Positions 1 through 7,012 of a stretch of 38,302 bases of DNA are shown here, one piece after another. The DNA comes from a bacterium (GTDB taxonomy: Bacteria > Elusimicrobiota > Elusimicrobia > Elusimicrobiales > UBA9959). The notes under the pieces are model-generated. The model was given only the letters and a program-made list of their open reading frames with translations. It made no database searches and was not told the DNA's origin. The stretch's first letter is position 1. Each line of letters opens with the position of its first letter. The stretch lies in the NCBI GenBank assembly GCA_021811315.1, contig JAJZPF010000027.1, forward strand, positions 1 through 38,302. The letters are read 5' to 3'. The translations under genes and the position numbers were made by a program.

Positions 1-4
1 ACCG

Positions 5-124
5 TGCGGCATCTCGCGGATAAGATCGGCCTACCTTTTCGATCCCAGGATGGGCGGGGGCGTGGAACTTATAATGTTACCTCGGGATGTTGCGCAAAGT
101 AGGTTATAACTTCATCCTGAAAAC
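5..124 (+). repeat. Dispersed repeat, copy 1 (possible IS remnant)
   Basis: This segment is closely similar to the reverse complement of 22095-22214, and its last 38 bases (87-124, beginning ATGTTGCGCAAAGTAGG) also match 25539-25576. By eye the 38-base core differs at about three positions in each comparison. One reading frame of the upstream half is open in copies 1 and 2 and shares residues RHLADK, PFRS and TYNVT, so this part may be the end of a decayed coding sequence such as a transposase. The core contains the palindrome GTTATAAC. The left limit may lie outside the window. The element type is not recognised. Confidence 0.75.
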
Positions 125-458
125 CCCCGTAAGGATAGAGGAAGCGGGCGGCGCGGCGCCGGCCCTGGCTCTGGCCCCGATGGCCGTTCTGCCGTCCTGC
201 CAGGACCAGGGAATAGGCTCAGCGCTTGTAAAGCACGGTCTGAACGAATGCAGGAAACTGGGGCATAAGATAGTCGTGGTGGTCGGGCACCCGGAATATT
301 ATCCGCGCTTCGGTTTCGCCAAAGCCGGGGAAAAGGGGCTGAAGCTGCCTTTCGAGGCGCCGGACGAGGTGTTCATGGTCCTTGAGCTTGTCCCCGACGC
401 TTTGAGCGGCGTCAAAGGAACGGTCGAATACCCGCCCGCCTTCCACGCGGTTACATAG
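87..458 (+). pseudogene. GNAT N-acetyltransferase, 5'-truncated by a repeat
   Basis: From about residue 17 the 123-residue reading frame matches the C-terminal two-thirds of a GNAT acetyltransferase of the YhbS-like kind. It has the beta-strand ALALAPMAVLP, then the acetyl-CoA loop QDQGIGSALV (Q/R-x-x-G-x-G/A motif), then VVVGHPEYYPRFGF and a C-terminal EYPPAF typical of the subgroup. Such proteins are normally about 165-180 residues, so the first 50-60 residues (beta1-beta3) are missing. The first 13 residues are encoded by the dispersed repeat that also occurs at 22.1 and 25.5 kb. The apparent start codon therefore belongs to the repeat, and I see no Shine-Dalgarno sequence before it. It is most likely a dead remnant, although a short product is formally possible. 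Confidence 0.8.
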
Positions 459-460
459 GA

Positions 461-481
461 AATGGGGACAGGCCGCTTTTT
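461..481 (+). repeat. GGGGACAGG half-element (REP-like)
   Basis: The sequence GGGGACAGGCCGCTTTTT matches one arm of the perfect palindrome at 13123-13170 and of the degenerate one at 1134-1178. Only one arm is present here, abutting the terminator that follows the acetyltransferase remnant. Confidence 0.6.
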
Positions 482-485
482 GCCG

Positions 486-512
486 CCGCCGGGAAAGCCC
501 GGCGGTTTTTTT
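486..512 (+). terminator. Rho-independent terminator
   Basis: CCGCCGGG and CCCGGCGG form a perfect 8-bp stem around a 4-base loop, followed by seven T residues. It ends the rightward unit containing the GNAT remnant. It abuts the stop codon of the leftward pentapeptide gene at 514. Confidence 0.85.
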
Positions 513-513
513 A

Positions 514-1116
514 TCAGATTATTTTTATATCCAGGCAGTAGAGCAGGGACATGGCTTCCGGCAGGGAGAACCTGGCGCCTTTGACCTTGTTCTCTTTCGC
601 GTTTATCGCGTAGTTCCTGGCGCCGGCCAGGTTCGCCCCGCCCAGGTCGGTCCCGCCGAAAAGGGCGCCGGCGAAGTCCGTGCCGGCCAGGTCGGCTTTT
701 GAAAGGACCGCTTCGCGGAAATCGGCTTCTTTCGCCAGGCAGTCCTTTATCGCGGCGCCGGCCAGCGGCAGGCCGAGGAAACTGCAGTCGGTCAGCACGC
801 AGTTGAAGAACCCGGGCGGGCCTGAGAGCGTGATCTTCGGCCATTCCGCCTCGGTCCAGTTTATCCCGGCCAGCTTGGAGTTCTTGAACGAGGTTCCGTC
901 GAAGACCGAGGCGCTGACCTTTACGAGGCTCAGATTGCAGCTTTCGAAGCTGCAGTCCCGGAACTTGCAGAAGCGGAAGGAGGCGCCGGTGAAGTCGCAG
1001 TTCCTGAAGCTGCAGGCGTAGAAAGTCCCGGACTCCAGCCGGGCGCCTTTAAGCTGAAGCTTGTCGAAGACGCGCTCGGAGTGTTCCTTCTCGCCGCCGA
1101 TATCCTGGTTTTCCAT
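514..1116 (-). CDS. Pentapeptide-repeat protein
   Basis: This 200-residue protein is built almost wholly of A(D/N/S)(L/F)xx pentapeptides, for example GASFRFCKF, SCNL, EADF, KADLAGTDF and GGTDLGGANLAGA. It should fold as a right-handed quadrilateral beta-helix. There is no signal peptide or membrane segment, so it is probably cytoplasmic. The C-terminal ARFSLPEAMSLLYCLDIKI resembles the end of many free-standing pentapeptide proteins, including the Qnr/MfpA type that mimic DNA and bind gyrase. However, it lacks the clean two-domain Qnr pattern, so quinolone protection should not be assumed. A TAGAAT hexamer lies 9 nt before the ATG and no ribosome site is visible, suggesting a leaderless transcript. 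Confidence 0.85.
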   Translation of the reverse strand: MENQDIGGEKEHSERVFDKLQLKGARLESGTFYACSFRNCDFTGASFRFCKFRDCSFESCNLSLVKVSASVFDGTSFKNSKLAGINWTEAEWPKITLSGPPGFFNCVLTDCSFLGLPLAGAAIKDCLAKEADFREAVLSKADLAGTDFAGALFGGTDLGGANLAGARNYAINAKENKVKGARFSLPEAMSLLYCLDIKII

Positions 1117-1125
1117 AGCTGGAAT

Positions 1126-1131
1126 ATTCTA
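1126..1131 (-). promoter_or_regulatory. -10 box (TAGAAT) for the pentapeptide gene
   Basis: Reading leftward, CTTTTGTTAGAAT lies 9 nt before the ATG at 1116. It shares the T-rich run, a G and then TANAAT seen before several genes in the window. No clear -35 is visible. Inference from sequence only. Confidence 0.45.
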
Positions 1132-1133
1132 AC

Positions 1134-1178
1134 AAAAGGGGAGAGGCGGCTTTTTTTAAAAAAGTAGCCTGTCCCCTT
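1134..1178. repeat. Degenerate GGGGACAGGCT palindrome (REP-like)
   Basis: The left arm AAAAGGGGAGAGGCGGC and the right arm GTAGCCTGTCCCCTT form an imperfect inverted repeat around a T/A-rich centre. The right arm is the reverse complement of the element at 13123-13145 with few changes. It lies between the divergent pentapeptide and M3 peptidase genes. Confidence 0.7.
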
Positions 1179-1235
1179 AATTTGCTTATATATAGGGCTG
1201 CCGGGCCCAGGCCCGGGAATAGCTTAGGAGCCGCA

Positions 1236-3122
1236 ATGAAAAAGTTCTTGAACGCTACCGCCCTGGTCTTAGCCGCTTTCGCCTGTCTTTCCGGTCTTTC
1301 TCCGTCCCGCGCCGCGGCGCAGGCCGTGAAGCAGCGCTCGGAAATAGACGCGAAGTATAAATGGGACCTTTCAAGCATCTTCCCGGACGAGCAGGCCTGG
1401 CAGAGAGCCCTGGAGCAGGTCAAAGCCGGCCTGGTGCAGTTCGACCAATACAAGGGCAAGCTGGCTTTGTCGGCCGCTAATGTGCGGGAGGCGCTCAAGC
1501 TCAGCGACAGCCTCTCGGTGACAGCCGGCAATTTGTCCGTCTACGCCGGCCTCAAGCTGGACGAGGACAACAGGGCGAGCAAGTACCAGGAGATGCAGAG
1601 CCAGGCCTCGGACCTGTATTCCAGGCTGAGCAAAGCTTCCTCTTTTATCCAGCCGGAGCTTCTGGCCATGGACAGCGCCACGCTGATGGGCTACGCGGCG
1701 TCCGACCCGGAGCTGAAAGCATACACTTTCATGCTGACCGACCTGGTCAGGTCCAAGGCGCATATACTTTCCGACAAAGAAGAAGCCCTGCTGTCCGGGG
1801 CGGGCCCGGTCCTGGACGCGCCCTCGCGCATCTTCAGCATGATCGACGACGCCGACATCTCGTTCGGCTCCATCAAGGACGAGAACGGGAAGGACGTGCA
1901 GCTTACGCGGGAGCGCTACAGCGCCATACTGGACGGCCCGGACCGGCGGATGCGCCGCGACGCTTCCGAGCTGTACAACGGAACCTACCTGAAATATATG
2001 AACGGACTGGCGGCCAGCCTTTCCTCCTCGGTGAAAAAAGATTATTTCCTGGCCGCGTCCAGGAAATACCCCGGCTGCCTGGAAGCCTCGCTGGACGGGG
2101 ACAATATCCCGGTGAGCGTTTTCAGGAGCCTTGTGGCCGCCGCGAACGCCAACCTGGCGCCGCTGCACAAGTGGACCGCGCTGCGCAAGAAGATCCTGGG
2201 CGTGGACACGCTCTACACTTACGACCTGAGCGCGACGCTGATGAAGGAAAAGCCGAAAGAATACGCCTGGGAGGAAGCGCGGGCCCTGGTGCTTGCGGGC
2301 CTCTCGCCGCTCGGGAAGACCTACCTCGACGATTTCCGCAAGGGCCTCGACGGGGGCTGGATAGACGTTTACGAGACGCAGGGGAAAGGCTCCGGCGGCT
2401 ACGCCTGGGGCAGCTATACTTCCCATCCCTATATCCTGATGAACTATAACGGCTCGCTGGACCACGTCTCGACGCTGGCGCACGAGATGGGGCACTCCAT
2501 GAATAATTTATGGACCAACAGGAACGAGCCCTACCAGTACAGCGGGCATTCCCTGTTCACGGCGGAAGTGGCCTCCACCTGCAACGAGGCCATCCTGATG
2601 AAATATCTGATCGCCAACGCCAAGGACAAGCGGGAGAAAGAATACCTGCTGATGAAGTATATCGAGCAGATCGTCGGGACTTTCTACACCCAGGTCATGT
2701 TCTCCGAGTTCGAGCTGGCCATCCACGAGCGGGTGGAAAAAGGGGAGTCCCTCTCGGTGGATTTCTTCCGCAAGACCTACCGCGGCATCTACCAGAAATA
2801 CTGGGGGCCGGACCTGGTGATAGGGCCGGACAACGACCTGGGCGGGATGCGGATCAGCCACTTCTACCGCGAATATTACGTCTACCGGTACGCGACCTCC
2901 TACGCCGCGGCGCAGGTGCTTTCTGACAAGATAGTCCGCAAAGAGCCCGGCGCGCTTGAGGCTTACTACCGGTTCCTCAGGACAGGCTCTTCCGACTACG
3001 CCGTGGAGGTGCTTAAGAAAGCCGGAGTGGATATGACGACCCCGGAGCCGGTAGCCAGGACCATCAAGCTTTTCGGAGAGCTGGTGGACCAGCTGGAGCA
3101 GCTCCTGAACGAGAAGGCTTAG
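1236..3122 (+). CDS. Exported M3-family oligoendopeptidase (PepF-like)
   Basis: This zinc metallopeptidase cleaves short peptides. The HEMGH motif (His416, Glu417, His420 counted from 1236) is the M3 catalytic zinc site, and the downstream EVAST supplies the expected third-ligand Glu region. The overall order (N-terminal helical domain, then FYTQVMFSEFE, then the YYVYRYATSYAA C-terminal motif) fits the PepF/M3B group, as does the 628-residue length. I chose the ATG at 1236 because TAGGAG precedes it and it begins a clear signal peptide (MKKFLN, hydrophobic core, SRAAAQA). An in-frame start at 1182 would bury that signal. Classical PepF is cytoplasmic, so the signal peptide points to a periplasmic or secreted version. 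A T/A-rich -10 candidate (TATATA) lies near 1187. Confidence 0.9.
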   Translation: MKKFLNATALVLAAFACLSGLSPSRAAAQAVKQRSEIDAKYKWDLSSIFPDEQAWQRALEQVKAGLVQFDQYKGKLALSAANVREALKLSDSLSVTAGNLSVYAGLKLDEDNRASKYQEMQSQASDLYSRLSKASSFIQPELLAMDSATLMGYAASDPELKAYTFMLTDLVRSKAHILSDKEEALLSGAGPVLDAPSRIFSMIDDADISFGSIKDENGKDVQLTRERYSAILDGPDRRMRRDASELYNGTYLKYMNGLAASLSSSVKKDYFLAASRKYPGCLEASLDGDNIPVSVFRSLVAAANANLAPLHKWTALRKKILGVDTLYTYDLSATLMKEKPKEYAWEEARALVLAGLSPLGKTYLDDFRKGLDGGWIDVYETQGKGSGGYAWGSYTSHPYILMNYNGSLDHVSTLAHEMGHSMNNLWTNRNEPYQYSGHSLFTAEVASTCNEAILMKYLIANAKDKREKEYLLMKYIEQIVGTFYTQVMFSEFELAIHERVEKGESLSVDFFRKTYRGIYQKYWGPDLVIGPDNDLGGMRISHFYREYYVYRYATSYAAAQVLSDKIVRKEPGALEAYYRFLRTGSSDYAVEVLKKAGVDMTTPEPVARTIKLFGELVDQLEQLLNEKA

Positions 3123-3156
3123 CCTGGAATAACGGGCAGGCTTTGTTTTGTCTTTT

Positions 3157-3186
3157 GCCGCCGGGGAAACCCGGCGGCGCCGTTTT
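3157..3186 (+). terminator. Rho-independent terminator
   Basis: GCCGCCGGG pairs perfectly with CCCGGCGGC across a GAAA loop, followed shortly by CGTTTT. It ends the M3 peptidase unit, and its sequence is similar to the terminator at 486-512. Confidence 0.75.
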
Positions 3187-3199
3187 GCGGGAGGCCGGC

Positions 3200-3946
3200 T
3201 CAGATCCTGAGCGTGAACCCGGCCACGAGGCCCTCGCTGATGGCGGCGCGCGTGAGCCCCAGCCTGAGGCCGGCGTCGAGGTCCAGCGCGGGATAGGGGG
3301 ACCAGACCAGCCCGAATACGGAAGTTACGGGATTGGAGGAGGAGGACTTGTCCTTGTTGGTGGCGGCGTCTACCCCGGCCGCCGCAAGGAGCCTGGGATG
3401 CACTTTCAGAAGGGCGGCCGCGGAGGTTTTCAGGATATTTATTCTTTCGTCGAGCGAATTCCGGTTCAAAATAAAACCGGCGTTCAGGTAGAACTGCCAG
3501 GGCCCCAGGGTTTTGCCGGCTATGCCGTAGAGCCAGACGCCGCCTTTCCCCGCCCCGAGGCTTTTCGCCTCATCCCCGGCGGGCAGGGAAAAACCCGGCT
3601 TCAGCGCCAGGGTCCAGCCGCTTTTCCGCGCCGCCTGGAACTTGGCCTCGAGCAGTGCGTCGCCCAGGCCGCTTTCGGAGATCCCGCGCGAGTTCCAGCC
3701 GTGCCAGGGAACCGTGACCATCAGGTCCAGGTTTTCCCATAAACCGTAGGTGAGTTTCGCCGAAGCGCTCGTATTATAGCGGTCCGGCCCCTCGCGGGAG
3801 GCCGAGTAGTCCAGCCAGCCTTCCATCTGTTTCCCGTCCCTGCCGAGAAAACGCGTATCCTCTCCGGCCAGATGCGTGAAAGCCGCCGCGGGCGCGGAGA
3901 AATAAAAGACCGCCAGAACAGCAGCCGCAAAGGATATTTTCATCAT
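3200..3946 (-). CDS. Outer-membrane beta-barrel, MetA-pathway/transporter-like
   Basis: This 248-residue exported protein has an N-terminal signal peptide (MMKISFAAAVLAV, ending at PAAAF). Alternating hydrophobic and polar strands follow, ending in an aromatic/hydrophobic strand GFTLRI, as in outer-membrane barrels. The phrases SGLGDALLEAKF, LALKPGFSLPAGDEAKSLG and LGPWQFYLNAGF recall the Phenol_MetA_deg family of putative outer-membrane transporters. The substrate is unknown. Either of two adjacent ATG codons (3946 or 3943) could start it; the second is better spaced from the GGAGG upstream. It follows the CheC-like gene by 59 nt but has its own TATAAT box. Confidence 0.75.
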   Translation of the reverse strand: MMKISFAAAVLAVFYFSAPAAAFTHLAGEDTRFLGRDGKQMEGWLDYSASREGPDRYNTSASAKLTYGLWENLDLMVTVPWHGWNSRGISESGLGDALLEAKFQAARKSGWTLALKPGFSLPAGDEAKSLGAGKGGVWLYGIAGKTLGPWQFYLNAGFILNRNSLDERINILKTSAAALLKVHPRLLAAAGVDAATNKDKSSSSNPVTSVFGLVWSPYPALDLDAGLRLGLTRAAISEGLVAGFTLRI

Positions 3947-3963
3947 CCCCTCCCAGTACCCGT

Positions 3964-3969
3964 ATTATA
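3964..3969 (-). promoter_or_regulatory. -10 box (TATAAT) for the barrel gene
   Basis: Leftward, TCTGGTATATAAT is a consensus -10 hexamer 17 nt before the start codon at 3946. No good -35 is visible. Confidence 0.5.
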
Positions 3970-4005
3970 TACCAGATATGAGCGCCGGGGAAAGCGCGGG
4001 GGGGC

Positions 4006-4581
4006 TTATAAGGGCGGCTCCGGCGCGGTAAGCGGCGGGGGGAGGAAGGCGAGGATCTCCGCGCCGGCGGCGCGGCCTTCGCGCTGCATGGTGAACCTGG
4101 CGGAAATTACCGTGAAAGTCCCGGGGCCGGCGCCCAGCCATTTCTCTATGGAGCCGCAGTCTCCCTGGAAATGCGCCGGCACGGAGGGGACGGCGCTCCT
4201 TTTCAGGCCCCTGAGAAGCGCGTTGGCCAGGGCGTTGAGCAGGATGTTCCCGATCTCGATGACCGTGACGTCGGGCTGCCCGTCGCTTATGGGCCCGAAA
4301 TAGATCTCCTCGGCGAAGCACCTGGAAATATGTTTAATATCTTCCGGGTCGAAGATTATAGCGGTAATGAACGGGACGTCCCCTTTTATCTTTATCCGGA
4401 TAGCGGCGACCGGTTTCCCTTCCCGCTCGCTCCCCCTGATAGCTCCGCGGGCTTCGCCGCTGAAAACGCGCACGCCGGCCAGCTGCCAGGCGCCGGGGGA
4501 AACCTCCGTCATCCTGCGCATGCATTTCTCAAGGCCGGCCTCGGTCAGCCGCGCGAGTTCGTCTTCATTGATGTCGGTCAT
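4006..4581 (-). CDS. CheC/CheX-like response-regulator phosphatase
   Basis: Residues 109-135 hold the signature of the CheC/CheX/FliY phosphatases: Glu109, Asn112 and Pro135, with exactly 22 residues between Asn and Pro, inside VIEIGNILLNALAN. In known members the Glu and Asn position water to dephosphorylate CheY-P. Only one such motif is evident in 191 residues, as in CheX. The start codon overlaps the end of the CheY-like gene upstream by 4 nt, so the two are translationally coupled and are probably enzyme and substrate. No other chemotaxis or flagellar gene is in the window, so the pair may regulate something other than motility. The last ~15 residues are Pro-rich and unlike the family. 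Confidence 0.8.
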   Translation of the reverse strand: MTDINEDELARLTEAGLEKCMRRMTEVSPGAWQLAGVRVFSGEARGAIRGSEREGKPVAAIRIKIKGDVPFITAIIFDPEDIKHISRCFAEEIYFGPISDGQPDVTVIEIGNILLNALANALLRGLKRSAVPSVPAHFQGDCGSIEKWLGAGPGTFTVISARFTMQREGRAAGAEILAFLPPPLTAPEPPL

Positions 4582-4934
4582 TTGAGCAGTTCAAAGGCTT
4601 TTTTAAGGTCCTGCTGGGAAAAGGGCTTGAAGATTATCGCCGCCGCGCCTTTGCGCTTAAGCTCCATGGTCACGTGGTCCTGGTCCACCGCGGTCAGCAT
4701 GATTATTTTGGCCTCGGGGGATATTTTCCGCATTTCTTCCAGGACCTCTATACCGGAGATGCCGGGCATAATTATGTCCAGCAGCACCACTTCGGGGCGC
4801 AGTTCCGCGAAAGCCTTCAGAGCGCTTTGTCCGTCCTCCGCCTGGCCCAGGACCTCGTGCCCGGACCTTTCCAGGCTTATCTTGAGCATTTCCCTGGTGC
4901 TCTCGTTATCGTCCACAATAAGCACTTTCATCAT
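4578..4934 (-). CDS. CheY-like single-domain response regulator
   Basis: This is a stand-alone receiver of 118 residues. The acid pocket is Asp8-Asp9, the phosphoacceptor is Asp53 in VVLLDIIMPG, and the switch residues are Thr81 and Lys103 (FKPF). It has no output domain, so it acts through a protein partner. It is the first gene of a two-gene unit with the CheC-like phosphatase (4-nt overlap). TAVDQ after the switch Thr and the tail FSQQDLKKAFELL resemble the receiver at 22914, suggesting the two are paralogues. Two adjacent ATGs are possible starts (4934 or 4931), with GGGGG just upstream. Confidence 0.9.
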   Translation of the reverse strand: MMKVLIVDDNESTREMLKISLERSGHEVLGQAEDGQSALKAFAELRPEVVLLDIIMPGISGIEVLEEMRKISPEAKIIMLTAVDQDHVTMELKRKGAAAIIFKPFSQQDLKKAFELLK

Positions 4935-5063
4935 ACCCCCGTAAATATATGCGGCTGAAATTAGCCGAAAAAGCAGCGCCGCTAAACCATAGCCTAACAG
5001 GCCCTGGCCGGTTTGTCAATGGAGGGCTATGCGGCTTGGTTCTAAAAGCGCCGGTCTTTTTTG

Positions 5064-5069
5064 TATTAT
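5064..5069 (+). promoter_or_regulatory. -10 box (TATTAT) for the lipoprotein gene
   Basis: CTTTTTTGTATTAT lies 7 nt before the ATG at 5077 and there is no Shine-Dalgarno sequence between. Transcription would begin at or next to the start codon. Inference. Confidence 0.45.
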
Positions 5070-5076
5070 AGGGCTT

Positions 5077-5766
5077 ATGCATAAAAAATTTGCCTTGGTC
5101 TTGTCATTGCTGTTCCTGGCCGGCTGCTTCGGGTCCGGGAAGCCCAAAAGCGGCGGCAGCGGCGCTATAAACCCGCGCGCTAAAGCCGCCCCCGAGTTCG
5201 CTCTCCCGGGCGTTCCGATGAAGAGCGATTCCGAGGCTGTCCTGCCCGAGGAAAAGAAACCTGAACTCGCGTCTGAACCGGCCGAAGAAGCGAAGCCGGA
5301 GGAAGCGAAGCCCGCCGAAGCGAAGCCCGCCGAAACCGCGGCCCCTGCCAGCGGGGACCTTGAATTCCACCTTGCCGCCGCCTCTAAATATTCCGCCAGG
5401 AAGCGGTACCGTTCCGCCGCCGCCGAATACGGGGCCGCGGTCCCTTTCCTCCCCGCCGGGGACGCGCGCGCCGTGCGCCTGCTGGAGCGCCAGGGAGCCA
5501 TGATGCTGAAGGCCGGGAACGAGGCCAGGGCCCGGGAGCATTTCCTCGCCGCCATAAATAAGGCCAAGGAGCTAAAGAGTTCGGGAAAAGATCTCGCTGA
5601 TTCCTATCTCGGCCTCGGTTATTGCCAGGAAAAAGCAAATAAGGCGGCGGAAGCCGTGGACAGCTATGAAAAGGCGCGCGCGCTTTCCGACAGCAAGAAA
5701 GTAAAAGACAGGATAACCAAGACAATAAGCGACCTGAAAGCCAAAGCGAAACCGGCCGGGAAATAA
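5077..5766 (+). CDS. Lipoprotein with TPR-like helical domain
   Basis: The ATG at 5077 begins a lipoprotein signal (MHKKFALVLSLLFLAGC) with lipobox LAGC and lipidation Cys17. The earlier in-frame start at 5029 would spoil it. Residues 20-100 are low complexity and acidic, including runs of EEAKP/AEAKP, and are probably a linker across the periplasm. Residues ~100-225 are two or three TPR-like helical hairpins (FHLAAASKYSARKRYRSAAAEYGAA; SYLGLGYCQEKANKAAEAVDSYEKA in parts). This suggests a cell-envelope scaffold, but its partner is unknown. The small gene at 5803 follows after 36 nt. Confidence 0.75.
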   Translation: MHKKFALVLSLLFLAGCFGSGKPKSGGSGAINPRAKAAPEFALPGVPMKSDSEAVLPEEKKPELASEPAEEAKPEEAKPAEAKPAETAAPASGDLEFHLAAASKYSARKRYRSAAAEYGAAVPFLPAGDARAVRLLERQGAMMLKAGNEARAREHFLAAINKAKELKSSGKDLADSYLGLGYCQEKANKAAEAVDSYEKARALSDSKKVKDRITKTISDLKAKAKPAGK

Positions 5767-5802
5767 GCCGGCCCGTCCGCAGCGGGGTCAGCACAGGAAA
5801 AA

Positions 5803-6033
5803 ATGAAAATTAAAAGGTTTTACGCGCATTGCGACGCGATAGAGGGGACGCCGGGCGTGTTTTACTGCAGCTTCTGCAACGAGCTCGTCAAAGAGAAGCA
5901 CTTCGGCGAAGAGCACCCGAACAAGAACCACGTCCATAAGTTCAACGCGACGCTTGCCGAGTGGAAACAGAAAGAGGCCAGGGGGACCACCAGGGTGCGC
6001 CCCGACGACGCCCCGAACAGGCTTATGAAGTAG
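5803..6033 (+). CDS. Small Cys/His-rich protein, function unknown
   Basis: This 76-residue protein has an early Cys/His cluster: YAHCD, then YCSFCNE, then KHFGEEHPNKNHVH. The CxxC plus several His residues suggest a small metal-binding (probably zinc) fold, but I recognise no family. It follows the lipoprotein gene by 36 nt on the same strand and may share its transcript. It converges on the barrel gene ending at 6046, with only 12 nt between. Confidence 0.6.
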   Translation: MKIKRFYAHCDAIEGTPGVFYCSFCNELVKEKHFGEEHPNKNHVHKFNATLAEWKQKEARGTTRVRPDDAPNRLMK

Positions 6034-6045
6034 CGGGGCGCGGGT

Positions 6046-6825
6046 TCATTCCCCCCCGGCCTTCCGCTTCTCGAATTCGAATTTCGCCTTCTCCAGTTCC
6101 AGCTTCTGCTTTTCGATTTCTATTTTTTGCCTCTCCAATTCCAGGGCGCCGCTTTCAGGCTCTTCGTAAGCCGGGACGCGCGCGGGGCTTTCCGCCCGGT
6201 CTTCGCCTTTTTTCTTCGCGCCGCCGCCCCAGTGGTAGCCGACCAGGAGGCCGCCGTGAGTTCCGCCGGCTTTGATCTCCTGGCCGAAGAGCTTGGTTTT
6301 CCCGGAGGAGGCCCTGAATTCAAATCCTATATTGAACGAGTCGCCCAGCGTCCAATAGACCCCGCCGCCAAGCCAGGAGCCGGTCCCTGAGCCGGAATCT
6401 TCGACCGTGATCCCGAGCACCGTGACCCTGGCCGTGGCTTTAAGCATGGAGATCCCGCCCCCTATGAAAGGCCGGACGCTCGGCGAGCCGTCCCAGACCT
6501 TGCGGATGCCGAGGCATAATTCGGAAGTTTCGCTCCGCATTCCGGCTTCGCCGAAAAAAGGATCGTATACTTTGCCTTCGCCGGCCGCGCCGAGCACGTC
6601 GATAGCTACGCTCAGCGGCCAATCGCGCCTCCGGAAGTCTGTTTCTATCCCGGCCTCGCTCTGTTCGTTGGCCGGTTCCCAATCGGTTTTATCCAGGGCC
6701 TTGGCGCCCATAAGCAGGTTAGCGTTCCCGGTCCATTGTTTTTCCGCGGCCGCCCCGGCCGGCGGGACCATGGAAAGAAATACTGCAAAAGACGTTGCCG
6801 CCGTATAAAGAGATAAAGTTTTCAT
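6046..6825 (-). CDS. Outer-membrane barrel-like protein with C-terminal coiled coil
   Basis: This is a 259-residue exported protein with a signal peptide (MKTLSLYTAATSFAVFLSMVPPAGAAA). Residues ~30-200 alternate glycine/aromatic-rich strands (RPFIGGGISMLKA, GSWLGGGVYWTLGDSFNIGFEFR, GGLLVGYHWGG), as in small outer-membrane barrels of the OmpW/OmpA-like type. After a Pro/Glu linker, residues ~225-259 form a charged helix with the heptad-like repeat LERQKIEIEKQKLELEKAK. That helix should be a coiled coil after the barrel, perhaps for periplasmic contact. AGGGGG is 8-9 nt before the ATG. An insertion sequence begins about 98 bp upstream and could affect its promoter. Confidence 0.65.
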   Translation of the reverse strand: MKTLSLYTAATSFAVFLSMVPPAGAAAEKQWTGNANLLMGAKALDKTDWEPANEQSEAGIETDFRRRDWPLSVAIDVLGAAGEGKVYDPFFGEAGMRSETSELCLGIRKVWDGSPSVRPFIGGGISMLKATARVTVLGITVEDSGSGTGSWLGGGVYWTLGDSFNIGFEFRASSGKTKLFGQEIKAGGTHGGLLVGYHWGGGAKKKGEDRAESPARVPAYEEPESGALELERQKIEIEKQKLELEKAKFEFEKRKAGGE

Positions 6826-6928
6826 TTACAGCGCCCCCTGTAAGGTATTTGAAGCGATCCGCCGAAGCAGGTCAGCCCCCTCGGTCAGCATAACAAATGT
6901 CATGCCGGCAAGCCAACCGGGCGTATTC

Positions 6929-6998
6929 AATCAACTAAAATGTTACCGAAGCTGGTATCGTTGAATCATCTAAGATGTTACCGAAGGGGCTACCCCTT
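6929..6998 (+). repeat. IS left end: duplicated GTTACC motif and hairpin
   Basis: Two tandem versions of a CAATCAACTAAAATGTTACC-like unit have their TGTTACC cores at 6941 and 6976, 35 bp apart. The inner unit runs into the perfect hairpin AAGGGG-CTA-CCCCTT (6984-6998), which lies 14 nt before the transposase start. Confidence 0.7.
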
Positions 6999-7012
6999 TC
7001 CGGGAGACATTT

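Noticed and set aside
514..1116. Qnr-type quinolone resistance protein
   Set aside because: Pentapeptide repeats are clear, but the sequence lacks the specific Qnr layout and loops, so a resistance label would be unsupported.
1371..2495. Long open frame on the minus strand opposite the M3 peptidase gene
   Set aside because: It is the antisense shadow of a GC-rich gene: rich in Arg, Val, His and Gly, with no domain and no ribosome site. The plus-strand frame has clear catalytic motifs.
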